Below the pieces are notes generated by a model. The model was not told where the DNA came from. It worked only from the letters and a program-made list of their open reading frames with translations, and ran no database searches. Position numbers and translations under genes: made by a program. A stretch of 64,000 nucleotides of DNA, taken from positions 2,779,501 through 2,843,500 of the forward strand of contig NZ_CP017476.1 of the NCBI RefSeq assembly GCF_001761385.1. Direction: 5' to 3'. Of this stretch, positions 43,469 to 53,070 are shown in pieces (within the stretch, counting starts at the first letter, position 1; each line of letters begins with the position of its first letter). This DNA is from Hydrogenophaga crassostreae (lineage in GTDB: Bacteria > Pseudomonadota > Gammaproteobacteria > Burkholderiales > Burkholderiaceae_C).

Positions 43469-45811
43469 TCAGTCGGCTGCCTCGGCCTCGGCCTTGGGCT
43501 TGGACTTCCCTTCCTTTTTTGGCAAGGGCTGGATATCGAGCTTGACTTCAGGCGTCTCCACGCCCTTGTCGTCCTTCTTCTGTTCGATGTCGACGGTGAG
43601 GCGTCCGCCATCGACCAAGCGCCCGAACAGCAACTCATCGGCCAATGCACGGCGAATCGTGTCTTGAATCAGTCGCTGCATCGGGCGAGCGCCCATCAGC
43701 GGATCGAAGCCTTTTTTGGCCAGGTGCTTGCGCAAATCGTCGGTAAAAGTCACCTCGACCTTTTTCTCGGTCAACTGCCCCTCCAACTGCAGCAAGAACT
43801 TGTCAACCACGCGCATGATGACTTTTTCGTCCAGCGCCTTGAAGCCCACCATCGCGTCCAGACGGTTGCGGAATTCGGGCGTGAACAGGCGTTTGATATC
43901 GGCCATTTCGTCGCCAGCCTCACGCGGGTTGGTGAAGCCTATGGTCGCTTTGTTCATGGTCTCTGCACCCGCGTTCGTCGTCATGATGATGATGACATTG
44001 CGGAAGTCGGCCTTGCGTCCATTGTTGTCGGTCAGCGTGCCATGGTCCATCACCTGCAACAACACGTTGAAGATGTCCGGGTGCGCCTTCTCGATTTCAT
44101 CGAGCAGCAACACGCAATGGGGCTTCTTTGTGATCGCTTCGGTCAGCAAGCCTCCTTGGTCAAAGCCCACATAGCCTGGAGGTGCGCCAATCAGTCGGCT
44201 CACTGCGTGCCGCTCCATGTACTCCGACATGTCAAAGCGCATCAAGTCGATGCCCATGATGTACGCCAACTGCTTGGCGGCTTCGGTTTTACCCACACCG
44301 GTCGGACCACTGAACAGGAACGCACCGATCGGTTTGTCGACCCGGCCAAGGCCAGAGCGCGCCATTTTGACGCTGGCAGCCAACACCTCGAGTGCCTTGT
44401 CTTGCCCGAACACCACGCTCTTGAGGTCGCGCTCCAGCGTTTGCAGTTTGCCGCGATCGTCGTTGGACACATTGGCGGGCGGAATGCGGGCGATTTTCGC
44501 CACGATCTCTTCCACCTCGGTCTTGGTGATGGTTTTCTTGCGCTTGGAAACCGGCAGGATGCGCTGAGCGGCGCCAGCCTCGTCGATCACGTCGATCGCC
44601 TTGTCAGGCAGATGACGGTCGTTGATGTATTTGGCACTCAATTCAGCCGCCGCCTGCAAAGCAGCCAAGGCGTACTTCACCCCATGATGCTCTTCAAAGC
44701 GCGACTTCAGACCCTTGAGGATGTCCACGGTTTCCTGCACCGATGGCTCCACGACGTCCACTTTTTGGAAGCGCCGCGACAGTGCAGCGTCCTTTTCAAA
44801 GATGCCACGGTACTCCGTGAAAGTGGTTGCCCCGATGCATTTCAGCTGTCCGCTGGACAGCGCAGGCTTCAACAGGTTGGACGCGTCCAGCGTGCCGCCA
44901 GAAGCCGCTCCGGCACCGATCAGGGTGTGGATCTCATCTATAAACAACACCGCGTTCGGTTTGTCTTTCAGCGACTTGAGCACACCTTTCAGGCGTTGCT
45001 CAAAATCACCGCGGTATTTGGTGCCTGCAAGCAAGGCGCCCATGTCCAGCGAATAAACGCTGGACTCCGCCAGAATTTCGGGCACATCACCCTGGGTAAT
45101 GCGCCAGGCGAGACCTTCGGCGATGGCCGTTTTGCCCACGCCGGCTTCGCCCACCAGCAGCGGGTTGTTCTTGCGGCGGCGGCACAGGATCTGAATGACG
45201 CGCTCGACCTCGTATTCACGGCCAATCAGCGGATCGATTTTGCCGTCGGTGGCCATCTGGTTCAGGTTCTGTGTGAACTGCTCCAGCGGCGACGCCTTTT
45301 CATTGACCTTGGCCTCGCCCGATTCCTCGTTCTCCGAGGCACTCTCGCCCGGTTTGGAGGACTCTGGCGGATCACTCTTGCGAATACCGTGAGCAATGAA
45401 GTTCACCACGTCAAGGCGGGTCACGCCCTGCTGGTGGAGGTAATACACGGCATGAGAATCTTTCTCACCAAAGATCGCCACGAGCACGTTGGCGCCCGTT
45501 ACTTCCTTTTTGCCGTTACCGGTGGACTGCACGTGCATGATCGCGCGCTGAATAACCCGCTGGAAGCCCAGCGTGGGCTGTGTATCGACTTCGTCTGAGC
45601 CGGCCACCTGCGGGGTGTTGTCGGTGATGAAGTTGGTGAGCGACTTGCGCAAATCATCCACATTGGCCGAGCAGGCGCGCAACACCTCTGCTGCGCTGGG
45701 GTTGTCGAGCAAGGCGAGCAACAGGTGCTCGACCGTGATGAATTCGTGCCGTTGTTGCCGGGCCTCAACAAAGGCCATATGCAAGCTGACTTCAAGTTCC
45801 TGGGCAATCAT
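43469..45811 (-). CDS. clpA: ATP-dependent Clp protease ATPase subunit ClpA
   Basis: 780 residues from ATG 45811, with AAAAAGGAAG as ribosome site. N-terminal Clp_N repeats (1-145), AAA1 with Walker A GEAGVGKTA (about 225), AAA2 with Walker A GPTGVGKTE (about 500). The ClpP-binding loop, a helix-turn IGF motif, is present as TIGFTNP (about 618). It unfolds substrates and feeds them to ClpP; the N-end-rule adaptor ClpS is encoded just upstream. The C-terminal 30 residues are Lys/Glu-rich. Confidence 0.97.
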   Translation of the reverse strand: MIAQELEVSLHMAFVEARQQRHEFITVEHLLLALLDNPSAAEVLRACSANVDDLRKSLTNFITDNTPQVAGSDEVDTQPTLGFQRVIQRAIMHVQSTGNGKKEVTGANVLVAIFGEKDSHAVYYLHQQGVTRLDVVNFIAHGIRKSDPPESSKPGESASENEESGEAKVNEKASPLEQFTQNLNQMATDGKIDPLIGREYEVERVIQILCRRRKNNPLLVGEAGVGKTAIAEGLAWRITQGDVPEILAESSVYSLDMGALLAGTKYRGDFEQRLKGVLKSLKDKPNAVLFIDEIHTLIGAGAASGGTLDASNLLKPALSSGQLKCIGATTFTEYRGIFEKDAALSRRFQKVDVVEPSVQETVDILKGLKSRFEEHHGVKYALAALQAAAELSAKYINDRHLPDKAIDVIDEAGAAQRILPVSKRKKTITKTEVEEIVAKIARIPPANVSNDDRGKLQTLERDLKSVVFGQDKALEVLAASVKMARSGLGRVDKPIGAFLFSGPTGVGKTEAAKQLAYIMGIDLMRFDMSEYMERHAVSRLIGAPPGYVGFDQGGLLTEAITKKPHCVLLLDEIEKAHPDIFNVLLQVMDHGTLTDNNGRKADFRNVIIIMTTNAGAETMNKATIGFTNPREAGDEMADIKRLFTPEFRNRLDAMVGFKALDEKVIMRVVDKFLLQLEGQLTEKKVEVTFTDDLRKHLAKKGFDPLMGARPMQRLIQDTIRRALADELLFGRLVDGGRLTVDIEQKKDDKGVETPEVKLDIQPLPKKEGKSKPKAEAEAAD

Positions 45812-45904
45812 GGACACTTCCTTTTTGCTGGTGAGATTTCTGCTACGCGAACGTAGGTCGGTGGGTTTCGACGGAAGAGACCATCAGTTGGGGTAGATAC
45901 GCTT

Positions 45905-46261
45905 TTATTCAACCGGTTCACTCAAACATTGCAACGGATGCCCTGCATTGCGCGCCGCTTGCGAGACCTGATCGACCTTGGTGCTCGCAACATCGCGGGA
46001 ATACACGCCGCAAATGCCCTTGCCTTCAAGATGGATCTTCAACATGATCTGGGTCGCCATTTCACGGTCCTTGTTGAAAAACTCCTGAATCACGTGTACC
46101 ACGAACTCCATTGGAGTGAAGTCGTCATTGAGCAAGACGACCTGGTACATCTGAGGTGGTTGGGTGCGCTGCGTGCGGCGCTCGAGAACGACCGCATCGT
46201 CGTTGCCGACAGACGGCGGCGCGGCGGGAATTTCCGGTTTTTTGGGTTTCTGGGTGGCCAT
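45905..46261 (-). CDS. clpS: ClpS adaptor
   Basis: 118 residues from ATG 46261 (MATQKPKKPEIPAAPP); ATG 46270 would add three residues. The ClpS core has VLLNDDFTPMEFV (residues about 42-54) and HLEGKGICGVYSRDVA. The flexible N-terminus is Pro-rich, as needed for delivery to ClpA. It recognises N-degrons and hands them to ClpAP. A 93-base gap separates it from clpA. Confidence 0.95.
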   Translation of the reverse strand: MATQKPKKPEIPAAPPSVGNDDAVVLERRTQRTQPPQMYQVVLLNDDFTPMEFVVHVIQEFFNKDREMATQIMLKIHLEGKGICGVYSRDVASTKVDQVSQAARNAGHPLQCLSEPVE

Positions 46262-46424
46262 GAAAAACATTCTAGCGGTGCGCAAACAGCCCCAACAGTC
46301 TGCGGGACTATGAAAACCCTTGGAATGCGTGAAGTTGCCTTGTGTACCGGCACACCCGTTACCGGGGAAGCGGACAGGAATTGCAAAAGGCGCATGGGTC
46401 ATTGTGGGGGTCCGGGTCAAAGGA

Positions 46425-46462
46425 AAACCGCCGAGGAGACAGGCTTCCCGGCGGCTTTTTGT
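46425..46462 (-). terminator. Terminator of icd
   Basis: On the minus strand GCCGCCG and CGGCGG(TTTTCC) form a stem with a loop containing TCTCC and a short T-run after it, 66 bases beyond the icd stop. Confidence 0.6.
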
Positions 46463-46527
46463 TCTTTCGACGCTTTTTTTCACCCCCGGCAGCCCGTCGT
46501 CAGGGGCTCCACTGTGGATGGGTGGTC

Positions 46528-47781
46528 TCACATCTGCGAGATCATCTCTTCGCCAAACCCGGAACAACTGACCTGCGTTGCGCCCTCCATCAGGCGCGCG
46601 AAGTCATAGGTGACCCTTTTGGAAAGAATGGCCTTTTCAAGCGAACTGATGATGAGGTCTGCGGCCTCAACCCACCCCATGTGGCGCAGCATCATTTCGG
46701 CCGAAAGTATCTCGGAGCCCGGATTGACATAGTCCTTGCCTGCGTATTTGGGCGCTGTGCCATGGGTGGCTTCAAAACAAGCCACCGAATCCGACAGGTT
46801 GGCTCCAGGCGCGATACCTATGCCGCCCACCTGAGCGGCCAGGGCGTCGGAAATGTAGTCACCGTTCAGGTTCAAGGTGGCGACCACCGAGTACTCAGCC
46901 GGGCGCAACAGAATCTGCTGCAGGAACGCATCGGCGATGCTGTCTTTGATGGTGATCTCTTTACCCGACTTCGGATTTTTGAATTTGCACCATGGACCAC
47001 CGTCCACCAATTGGGCGCCAAACTCTTTCTGAGCCAGGGCATAAGACCAGTCGCGAAACCCACCTTCGGTGTATTTCATGATGTTGCCCTTGTGAACGAT
47101 GGTCACACTGGGCTTGTTGTTGTCAATGGCGTACTGAATCGCCTTGCGCATCAGGCGCTCGGTGCCTTCGCGGCTGACCGGTTTAACGCCGATACCCGAT
47201 GTATTCGGGAAGCGGATCTTGGTGACACCCAACTCGGTTTGAAGGAACTTGATGAGCTTTTTGGCCTTGTCGGACTCTGCTTCGTATTCGATACCCGCGT
47301 AAATGTCCTCCGAGTTTTCCCGGAAGATGACCATATTGACTTTGTGGGGTTCTTTGACTGGCGAGGGCACGCCATTGAAATACTGGACAGGGCGAAGGCA
47401 TACATACAGATCAAGCTCCTGGCGCAGGGCCACATTCAAAGAGCGAATGCCTCCTCCCACAGGCGTGGTCAGTGGGCCCTTGATTGACACAACAAAGTCG
47501 CGCAATGCGGCCAGCGTTTCTTCAGGCAACCACACATCCGGGCCATACACATGCGTCGACTTTTCGCCTGCGAAGACCTCCATCCAGTGGATTTTCTTCC
47601 TCCCTCCGTAGGCTTTCTCGACTGCAGCATCAACCACCTTGAGCATCACCGGCGTGATGTCCTGTCCGGTTCCATCGCCCTCGATATAAGGAATGATGGG
47701 TTCGTCAGGCACGCTCAATGACATGTCTGCATTGACGGTGATTTTTTGGCCCTTTTTGGGCACCTGTATGTGTTGGTACAT
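46528..47781 (-). CDS. icd: NADP-dependent isocitrate dehydrogenase (homodimeric type)
   Basis: 417 residues from ATG 47781 (MYQHIQVPKKGQKI). IDH signature IPYIEGDGTGQDI, substrate-binding serine region RSLNVALRQELDLY and the C-terminal NLSDSVACFEATHGTAPKYA are seen. It oxidises isocitrate to 2-oxoglutarate in the TCA cycle with NADP. A second, unrelated monomeric IDH is encoded 0.6 kb away. An intrinsic terminator follows. Confidence 0.96.
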   Translation of the reverse strand: MYQHIQVPKKGQKITVNADMSLSVPDEPIIPYIEGDGTGQDITPVMLKVVDAAVEKAYGGRKKIHWMEVFAGEKSTHVYGPDVWLPEETLAALRDFVVSIKGPLTTPVGGGIRSLNVALRQELDLYVCLRPVQYFNGVPSPVKEPHKVNMVIFRENSEDIYAGIEYEAESDKAKKLIKFLQTELGVTKIRFPNTSGIGVKPVSREGTERLMRKAIQYAIDNNKPSVTIVHKGNIMKYTEGGFRDWSYALAQKEFGAQLVDGGPWCKFKNPKSGKEITIKDSIADAFLQQILLRPAEYSVVATLNLNGDYISDALAAQVGGIGIAPGANLSDSVACFEATHGTAPKYAGKDYVNPGSEILSAEMMLRHMGWVEAADLIISSLEKAILSKRVTYDFARLMEGATQVSCSGFGEEMISQM

Positions 47782-47887
47782 AAATACGCTGGTCTCCAGA
47801 TTCGATACGATGTGCAATCGACTTTCCGAGCGGGGCACTTTTTGGGCTCCGCAGGGTTCCAAATCATTCTAGTCTTTGCACCTACAC

Positions 47888-48337
47888 ATGACCCCCATCC
47901 GCCTTCTTTTGAGCTCCTTGCTTGTCACCTTGGTGGGCCCTGCACTGGCCCAAGACAAGCCGCAAATGGATCTGCCTCGAGTCAAGCTCTCTGCAGGCAT
48001 GTACATGATCGATGCGCAAGTGGCGCAAGCACCGGAACAACGCCAGATCGGCCTGATGTTCCGCAAGGAAATGCCCGAAAAAGAAGGCATGCTGTTCGTC
48101 TTTGAACAACCCGGCACGCAGTGCTTCTGGATGAAAAACACCCTTCTGCCCCTGACCGCCGCTTTTGTGGCGGACGATGGCCGCGTGGTGAACCTCGTTG
48201 ACATGAAGCCACAGAGCACCGACTCGCACTGCTCAACCGAGCCGGTGCGCTACGTTTTGGAGATGAACCAGGGCTGGTTTGCCAAACGGGGCCTCAAAGC
48301 AGGCACCCTGCTCGGTGGCTTCACATCACACCGGTAA
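47888..48337 (+). CDS. DUF192-family exported protein
   Basis: 149 residues from ATG 47888. A signal peptide (1-20, ending GPALAQ) precedes the DUF192 domain: RQIGLMFRKEMPEKEGMLFVF, FWMKNTLLPLTAAFV, which are the diagnostic motifs. The family is small, periplasmic or secreted, and of unknown function. It lies between the two divergently and convergently oriented icd genes: divergent from icd, convergent with the monomeric one. Confidence 0.88.
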   Translation: MTPIRLLLSSLLVTLVGPALAQDKPQMDLPRVKLSAGMYMIDAQVAQAPEQRQIGLMFRKEMPEKEGMLFVFEQPGTQCFWMKNTLLPLTAAFVADDGRVVNLVDMKPQSTDSHCSTEPVRYVLEMNQGWFAKRGLKAGTLLGGFTSHR

Positions 48338-48344
48338 CAAAGAC

Positions 48345-48370
48345 AAAGGGGGCCAAAGCCCCCTTTTTTT
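48345..48370. terminator. Bidirectional terminator between DUF192 gene and monomeric icd
   Basis: GGGGGC-CAAA-GCCCCC stem (48348-48363) flanked by AAA and a T7 run, between two convergent genes. Confidence 0.9.
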
Positions 48371-48389
48371 GAAGTCAGCTCCAGAGGCC

Positions 48390-50630
48390 TCAGGCTTTCT
48401 TGACGCTTTCCAGCACACCATTCAGCGTTTTGCTGGGACGCATCACTGCGTCCAGTTTGGCCAGGTCGGGCTGGAAATAGCCCCCGATATCCACCGCCTT
48501 GCCCTGCACGGAAGCGAGCTCGTCCACGATGGCTTTTTCGTTGTCGGTAAGCTGCTTGGCCAGCGACGCAAATTGTTTGGCCAACTCAGCGTCCTCCGTC
48601 TGGGCGGCCAAAGCTTGCGCCCAGTACATGGCCAGGTAGAACTGGCTGCCACGGTTGTCGAGCTGTCCGGTTTTGGGCGACGGATTCTTGTTGTTGTCCA
48701 ACAGTTTTCCGGTTGCATCATCAAGCGCCTTACCCAGGATTTTCGCCTTGCTGTTACCCGTCTTGAGGCCCAAGTCTTCAAGGGATACGGCCAGCGCAAG
48801 GAATTCTCCCAGCGAGTCCCAACGCAGGTGGTTTTCTTCCACCAGTTGCTGAACGTGCTTTGGCGCGGAACCGCCTGCGCCGGTTTCATACATGCCACCA
48901 CCAGCCATCAAAGGCACGATGGAAAGCATTTTGGCGCTGGTGCCCAGCTCCATGATGGGGAACAGATCGGTCAGGTAATCACGCAGGATGTTGCCAGTGG
49001 CACTGATGGTGTCCAGACCGCGCACCACGCGCTCCAGCGTGTAGCGCATCGCACGCACCTGGCTCATGATCTGGATGTCCAGACCCACGGTGTTGTGCTC
49101 GTGCAGGTACATCTTGACCTTGGTGATCAACTGCGCTTCGTGCGGGCGATAGGCATCAAGCCAGAACACGACCGGCATGCCGGAGTTGCGCGCGCGGCTC
49201 ACAGCCAGCTTCACCCAGTCGCGGATGGCAGCATCTTTCACCTGGCACATGCGCCAGATATCGCCCGCTTCGACCTGCTCGGTCAGCAAGACTTCGCCCG
49301 TGGCGATGTCGGTGATGTTGGCGGTGCCATCTTCAGGGATCTCAAAGGTCTTGTCGTGCGAGCCGTACTCTTCGGCCTGCTGCGCCATCAAGCCCACGTT
49401 GGGCACGGTGCCCATGGTCTTGGGATCGAAATTGCCATGCCACTTGCAGAAGTTGATGATCTCCTGATAGATGCGGGCAAAAGTCGACTCAGGCATCACG
49501 GCCTTCACGTCCTTCAAGCGGCCATCGGCACCCCACATCTTGCCGCCGTTGCGGATCATGGCAGGCATGGACGCATCAACGATCACATCGTTGGGCGAAT
49601 GGAAGTTCGTGATGCCTTTGGCGGAGTCCACCATGGCCAGCTCAGGGCGGCCTTCGTGGCAGGCGTGCAAATCGGCGATCACTTCTTCGCGTTGCGACTG
49701 GGGCAGCGTGGCCAGCTTTTCGTACAGATTGGCCATGCCGTTGTTGACGTTCACGCCCAACTGGTCAAACAGCTTGGCGTGCTTGGCGAAGGCGTCTTTG
49801 TAGAAAATGCGAACGCAGTGGCCAAACACGATGGGGTGCGACACCTTCATCATCGTGGCCTTCACGTGCAGCGAGAACATCACGCCGGTTTTGTAGGCGT
49901 CCTGGATTTCCTTTTCATAAAACTCCAGCAAGGCCTTTTTGCTCATGTACATGCTGTCGATGACTTCGCGGTCCTGCAGCGACACTTTGTCCTTGAGCAC
50001 GATGGTTTTGCCACCCTTGGTGATCAACTCCATCTTGACGTCGCGAGCCTTGTCCAGCGTCATGGACTTTTCGCCATGGTAGAAGTCGCCGCCGTGCATG
50101 TGTGACACGTGGGTGCGGGAAGCCTGGCTCCACTCGGCCATGGAGTGGGGGTTTTTGCGCGCGTACTCTTTCACGGCGCGTGGCGCGCGGCGATCCGAGT
50201 TGCCTTCGCGCAGCACGGGGTTCACAGCGCTGCCGATGCACTTGGCGTAACGGGCGCGAATGGCTTTTTCCTCTTCGGTTTTGGGCGCCTCCGGGAAGTC
50301 GGGCAAGGCGTAACCTTTGCCCTGTAACTCTTTGATCGCGCTGATCAACTGGCCCACCGAAGCACTGATATTGGGCAGCTTGATGATGTTGGCGTCGGCC
50401 TTGAGCGTGAGCTTGCCGAGTTCGGCCAGCGTATCGGGCACGCGCTGCTCTTCCTTCAACGCCTCAGGAAACGCGGCCAGCACGCGGGCGGCCACCGAAA
50501 TGTCGCTGGTTTCCACGTTGATGCCGGCCGGCGCTGTGAACGCCTGGATGATGGGCAAAAACGCGCGAGTGGCCAGCAAAGGGGCCTCGTCGGTCAGCGT
50601 GTAGATGATGGTGGGTTGCTGCTTGCTCAT
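48390..50630 (-). CDS. Monomeric NADP-dependent isocitrate dehydrogenase
   Basis: 746 residues, the size of the monomeric IDH (icd2) class, which is unrelated in architecture to the dimeric enzyme. Diagnostic regions include SNDVIVDASMPAMIRNGGKMW-type sequence around SPNDVIVDASMPAMIRNGG, PIVFGHCVRIFYKD and GSHDKTFEIPEDGT. It oxidises isocitrate with NADP. Start ATG 50630 follows GAGCC-rich spacer. The downstream gap to the DUF192 gene contains a terminator. sodB lies upstream on the same strand. Confidence 0.95.
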   Translation of the reverse strand: MSKQQPTIIYTLTDEAPLLATRAFLPIIQAFTAPAGINVETSDISVAARVLAAFPEALKEEQRVPDTLAELGKLTLKADANIIKLPNISASVGQLISAIKELQGKGYALPDFPEAPKTEEEKAIRARYAKCIGSAVNPVLREGNSDRRAPRAVKEYARKNPHSMAEWSQASRTHVSHMHGGDFYHGEKSMTLDKARDVKMELITKGGKTIVLKDKVSLQDREVIDSMYMSKKALLEFYEKEIQDAYKTGVMFSLHVKATMMKVSHPIVFGHCVRIFYKDAFAKHAKLFDQLGVNVNNGMANLYEKLATLPQSQREEVIADLHACHEGRPELAMVDSAKGITNFHSPNDVIVDASMPAMIRNGGKMWGADGRLKDVKAVMPESTFARIYQEIINFCKWHGNFDPKTMGTVPNVGLMAQQAEEYGSHDKTFEIPEDGTANITDIATGEVLLTEQVEAGDIWRMCQVKDAAIRDWVKLAVSRARNSGMPVVFWLDAYRPHEAQLITKVKMYLHEHNTVGLDIQIMSQVRAMRYTLERVVRGLDTISATGNILRDYLTDLFPIMELGTSAKMLSIVPLMAGGGMYETGAGGSAPKHVQQLVEENHLRWDSLGEFLALAVSLEDLGLKTGNSKAKILGKALDDATGKLLDNNKNPSPKTGQLDNRGSQFYLAMYWAQALAAQTEDAELAKQFASLAKQLTDNEKAIVDELASVQGKAVDIGGYFQPDLAKLDAVMRPSKTLNGVLESVKKA

Positions 50631-50829
50631 GGTTTGGCTCCGTCGATCGTTTTGGATAGATGCTGCTGCGCCATAGAGGCGACCTGCGGCTCGAGTGGCA
50701 TGGTTGAAGATTTTGCTTTCAAGCGACTGACCTGCGGTTCATTTTTTGAATCGCCATCTCATATTGCAAAATTTGCTTCAAATATTCTGGATTTTTTGTC
50801 TGGCCGCAGCCAGAAAAGCGCCGCACAAA

Positions 50830-50865
50830 ACAAAAGGGCCCGAAGGATGTACCTTCGGGCCCTTT
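50830..50865 (-). terminator. Intrinsic terminator of sodB
   Basis: A perfect 14-bp stem AAAGGGCCCGAAGG/CCTTCGGGCCCTTT with a 5-base loop; the minus strand continues TTTTGTTTTG. Confidence 0.92.
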
Positions 50866-50883
50866 CCCGGTTCACCCGATCAC

Positions 50884-51465
50884 TCAGGCGAAATTGGCTT
50901 CGGCGAACGACCAGTTGACCAGCTTGTCGAGGTAGGTCTCAACGAACTTGGGGCGTGCGTTGCGGTAGTCGATGTAGTAGGCGTGCTCCCACACATCGAC
51001 CGTCAACAACGCCTTGTCTCCAGTGGTCAAAGGGGTGCCGGCTGCGCCCATGTTGACGATGTCCACCGAGCCGTCGGCCTTTTTCACCAGCCAGGTCCAG
51101 CCAGAACCGAAGTTCCCCACGGCGCTCTTGACGAATGCTTCCTTGAATGCTGCGTAGCTGCCGAACTTGGCTGTGATGGCCGCAGCCAATGCGCCAGAGG
51201 GCTCGCCGCCGCCATTGGGCTTCATGCAGTTCCAGAAGAAGGTGTGGTTCCAGATCTGGGCCGCGTTGTTGTAAACGCCTCCACTGGCCTTCTTCACAAT
51301 GGACTCTAGATCCATAGCTTCAAATTCAGTGCCTTTTTGCAGATTGTTGAGGTTGACCACATAGGCGTTGTGGTGCTTGCCGTGGTGAAACTCCAGGGTT
51401 TCCTGGGAGTAATGAGGGGCCAGAGCGTCAATCGCGTAGGGCAAAGCGGGCAGGGTATGTTCCAT
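50884..51465 (-). CDS. sodB: Iron superoxide dismutase
   Basis: 193 residues, cytoplasmic. Metal ligands lie in EFHHGKHHNAYV (near H27), NHTFFWNCM (near H74) and VWEHAYYIDYRN (Asp and His). The start MEHTLPALPYAIDAL is the FeSOD form and GAGGAACACC precedes it. It converts superoxide to peroxide and oxygen. Metal preference (Fe rather than Mn) is by overall similarity. A TACAAT hexamer at 51530-51535 could be its -10. Confidence 0.94.
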   Translation of the reverse strand: MEHTLPALPYAIDALAPHYSQETLEFHHGKHHNAYVVNLNNLQKGTEFEAMDLESIVKKASGGVYNNAAQIWNHTFFWNCMKPNGGGEPSGALAAAITAKFGSYAAFKEAFVKSAVGNFGSGWTWLVKKADGSVDIVNMGAAGTPLTTGDKALLTVDVWEHAYYIDYRNARPKFVETYLDKLVNWSFAEANFA

Positions 51466-51559
51466 GGTGTTCCTCTTTCGTTGGGTTATGGGAAAGCAAG
51501 CCGCTCAGAGGCTTGAAAGTTCAACGCACATTGTAGGCAAGCCAATGGGCTGCGCCAGC

Positions 51560-52867
51560 TCAAGGGCTTTGTTCCTTCGACAAAACTTTCAAACGCACCT
51601 CGCCATCCCTCAAGCGCGCGCCAAGGGTGTCTCCTGGACCCGCTTGCGCCACCCGGGTCACTGGCGATCCTCGGCTGTCGGTCAACAAGGCGTACCCACG
51701 CTCAAGAACCAACTGGGGATCCAGCAAGGAAAGTGCAGCGCTGGAGCGTTCCAACCGCAGGCGTTGCTGGGTAACGGCATGGTTGAGTGCCAACGGTAAC
51801 GCCTTTTCCATCGCCTGGATGCGGTTGCGTTGCGATTGGGCGGTGAGAGCCAGACCGCGCTGCAAACGGTGTTCAGCCTCAAGCAATCGCTGGCGACTGT
51901 TGTGAACCCGACCAGAGGGCCGACCCAGGCGCTGCCCAAGGTGATCCAGTCGCTGGGCACGTTGGTCAAGCTCGCCAAGTGCGGCATCTGCTAGTCGCTC
52001 CTGCAAATAGAGCAACTCCCCCAAGCGAGATTCACGGGTAGGGGCGCACATTTCGGCAGCGGCTGTTGGCGTCGGCGCCCGCAAATCAGCAGCAAAATCG
52101 GCTAGCGTGAAGTCAGTTTCGTGTCCGACCCCGCAGACCACAGGCATTGGCGCCTGAGTGATCAACCGAACCAGCGTCTCGTCATTGAAGCTCCAGAGAT
52201 CTTCCAGCGATCCACCGCCACGGACCAGCAGGAGCACCTCACTCTCTCCCGACCCGACATGACGTTGAAAAGCCGTTCGCATGGCGGCACACAACTCGGC
52301 GGGTGCTTGCGCACCTTGAACGGCCGAGGGGTATATGACCACCGGAATGTGGGGCACCCGGCGCCGCAATGCGGTGACCACATCACGCAGTGCCGCCGCC
52401 CCGAGTGAAGTGACGACACCAATGCTCTTCGGCTGAGAAGGCAGTTCTCGTTTGCGCCCTTCGTCAAAGACCCCTTCTTCGGTAAGCAATGCTTTCAGCC
52501 GAAGGAACTGCTCAAACAAGGCGCCCTGCCCGGCTGGCGTCAAGGATTCCACGATCAATTGAAGATCACCGCGCGGGCCATAGACGTCGAGCTTGCCCCT
52601 GGCTTCAACCACTTGTCCGTCGCGCGGCGCAAAGCTCAGCTGGTCCGCGCTGCGACGAAACATCGCACAGCGAACCTGGCCACTCTCGTCTTTCAATGCG
52701 AAATAGCAATGACCGCTGGCCGCGCGCGAAAAGCCGGAAACCTCACCCCGAACCGCAACCGGGTTGAACCGTGCCGCCAATGCATCGGCGATGGCTCGCA
52801 TCAACGGCCCAACGCCCCACACAAGGCTCGCCTGGCTGGCTCTTTTTCCTGGAAACCCTTCAACCAT
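51560..52867 (-). CDS. xseA: Exodeoxyribonuclease VII large subunit
   Basis: 435 residues from ATG 52867, chosen because GGAG lies 7 bases before it; an open extension upstream to GTG 52936 is possible. The N-terminal OB fold (VRGEVSGFSRAASGHCYF) is followed by the catalytic domain with SIGVVTSLGAAALRDVV, VRGGGSLEDLWSFNDE, and GVGHETDFTLADF. A coiled-coil C-terminus binds XseB, which is not in this window. It degrades single-stranded DNA in repair. It is divergent from the exbB-like gene. Confidence 0.95.
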   Translation of the reverse strand: MVEGFPGKRASQASLVWGVGPLMRAIADALAARFNPVAVRGEVSGFSRAASGHCYFALKDESGQVRCAMFRRSADQLSFAPRDGQVVEARGKLDVYGPRGDLQLIVESLTPAGQGALFEQFLRLKALLTEEGVFDEGRKRELPSQPKSIGVVTSLGAAALRDVVTALRRRVPHIPVVIYPSAVQGAQAPAELCAAMRTAFQRHVGSGESEVLLLVRGGGSLEDLWSFNDETLVRLITQAPMPVVCGVGHETDFTLADFAADLRAPTPTAAAEMCAPTRESRLGELLYLQERLADAALGELDQRAQRLDHLGQRLGRPSGRVHNSRQRLLEAEHRLQRGLALTAQSQRNRIQAMEKALPLALNHAVTQQRLRLERSSAALSLLDPQLVLERGYALLTDSRGSPVTRVAQAGPGDTLGARLRDGEVRLKVLSKEQSP

Positions 52868-53032
52868 GGGACGCTCCGAGGCAAAAGTGTCCACAGTCGG
52901 CGACGATATTGGGTGTGTAGGTCGAAAGCGCGCCACGAGCGGGGATTGCGCTGCAAGCTATTGATTCTGAAGCGTTTTGCACTGCCTGTTTTGTCATCGA
53001 TTTGTTGAAATGCAGCCCTGGCGCGGACGTTG

Positions 53033-53050
53033 ACCTGGCAATTGCCAGGT
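53033..53050. promoter_or_regulatory. Perfect 18-bp palindrome upstream of exbB-like gene
   Basis: ACCTGGCAATTGCCAGGT is a perfect uninterrupted palindrome in the xseA/exbB divergent region. It is a probable binding site of a homodimeric regulator, unidentified. Confidence 0.5.
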
Positions 53051-53061
53051 TCTTCACAAAG

Positions 53062-53070
53062 TTATCCACA
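53062..53070 (+). promoter_or_regulatory. Consensus DnaA box
   Basis: TTATCCACA is a perfect match to the high-affinity DnaA box, 12 bases after the 18-bp palindrome. Only one perfect copy was seen, so this is not an origin; DnaA-mediated transcription control is possible. Confidence 0.5.

Noticed and set aside
43664..45598. Long antisense open frame of 644 codons opposite clpA
   Set aside because: Composition artefact of a GC-rich gene read on the other strand; no domain and no ribosome site.
48279..50105. Long antisense open frame opposite monomeric icd
   Set aside because: Same artefact; the icd frame is clearly coding.
50763..50785. AT-rich palindrome GCAAAATTTGC upstream of monomeric icd
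   Set aside because: Short and expected by chance in AT-rich intergenic DNA; no promoter context could be fixed.
53062..53070. Replication origin at the DnaA box
   Set aside because: Only one perfect box, no AT-rich unwinding region and no dnaA/dnaN nearby.
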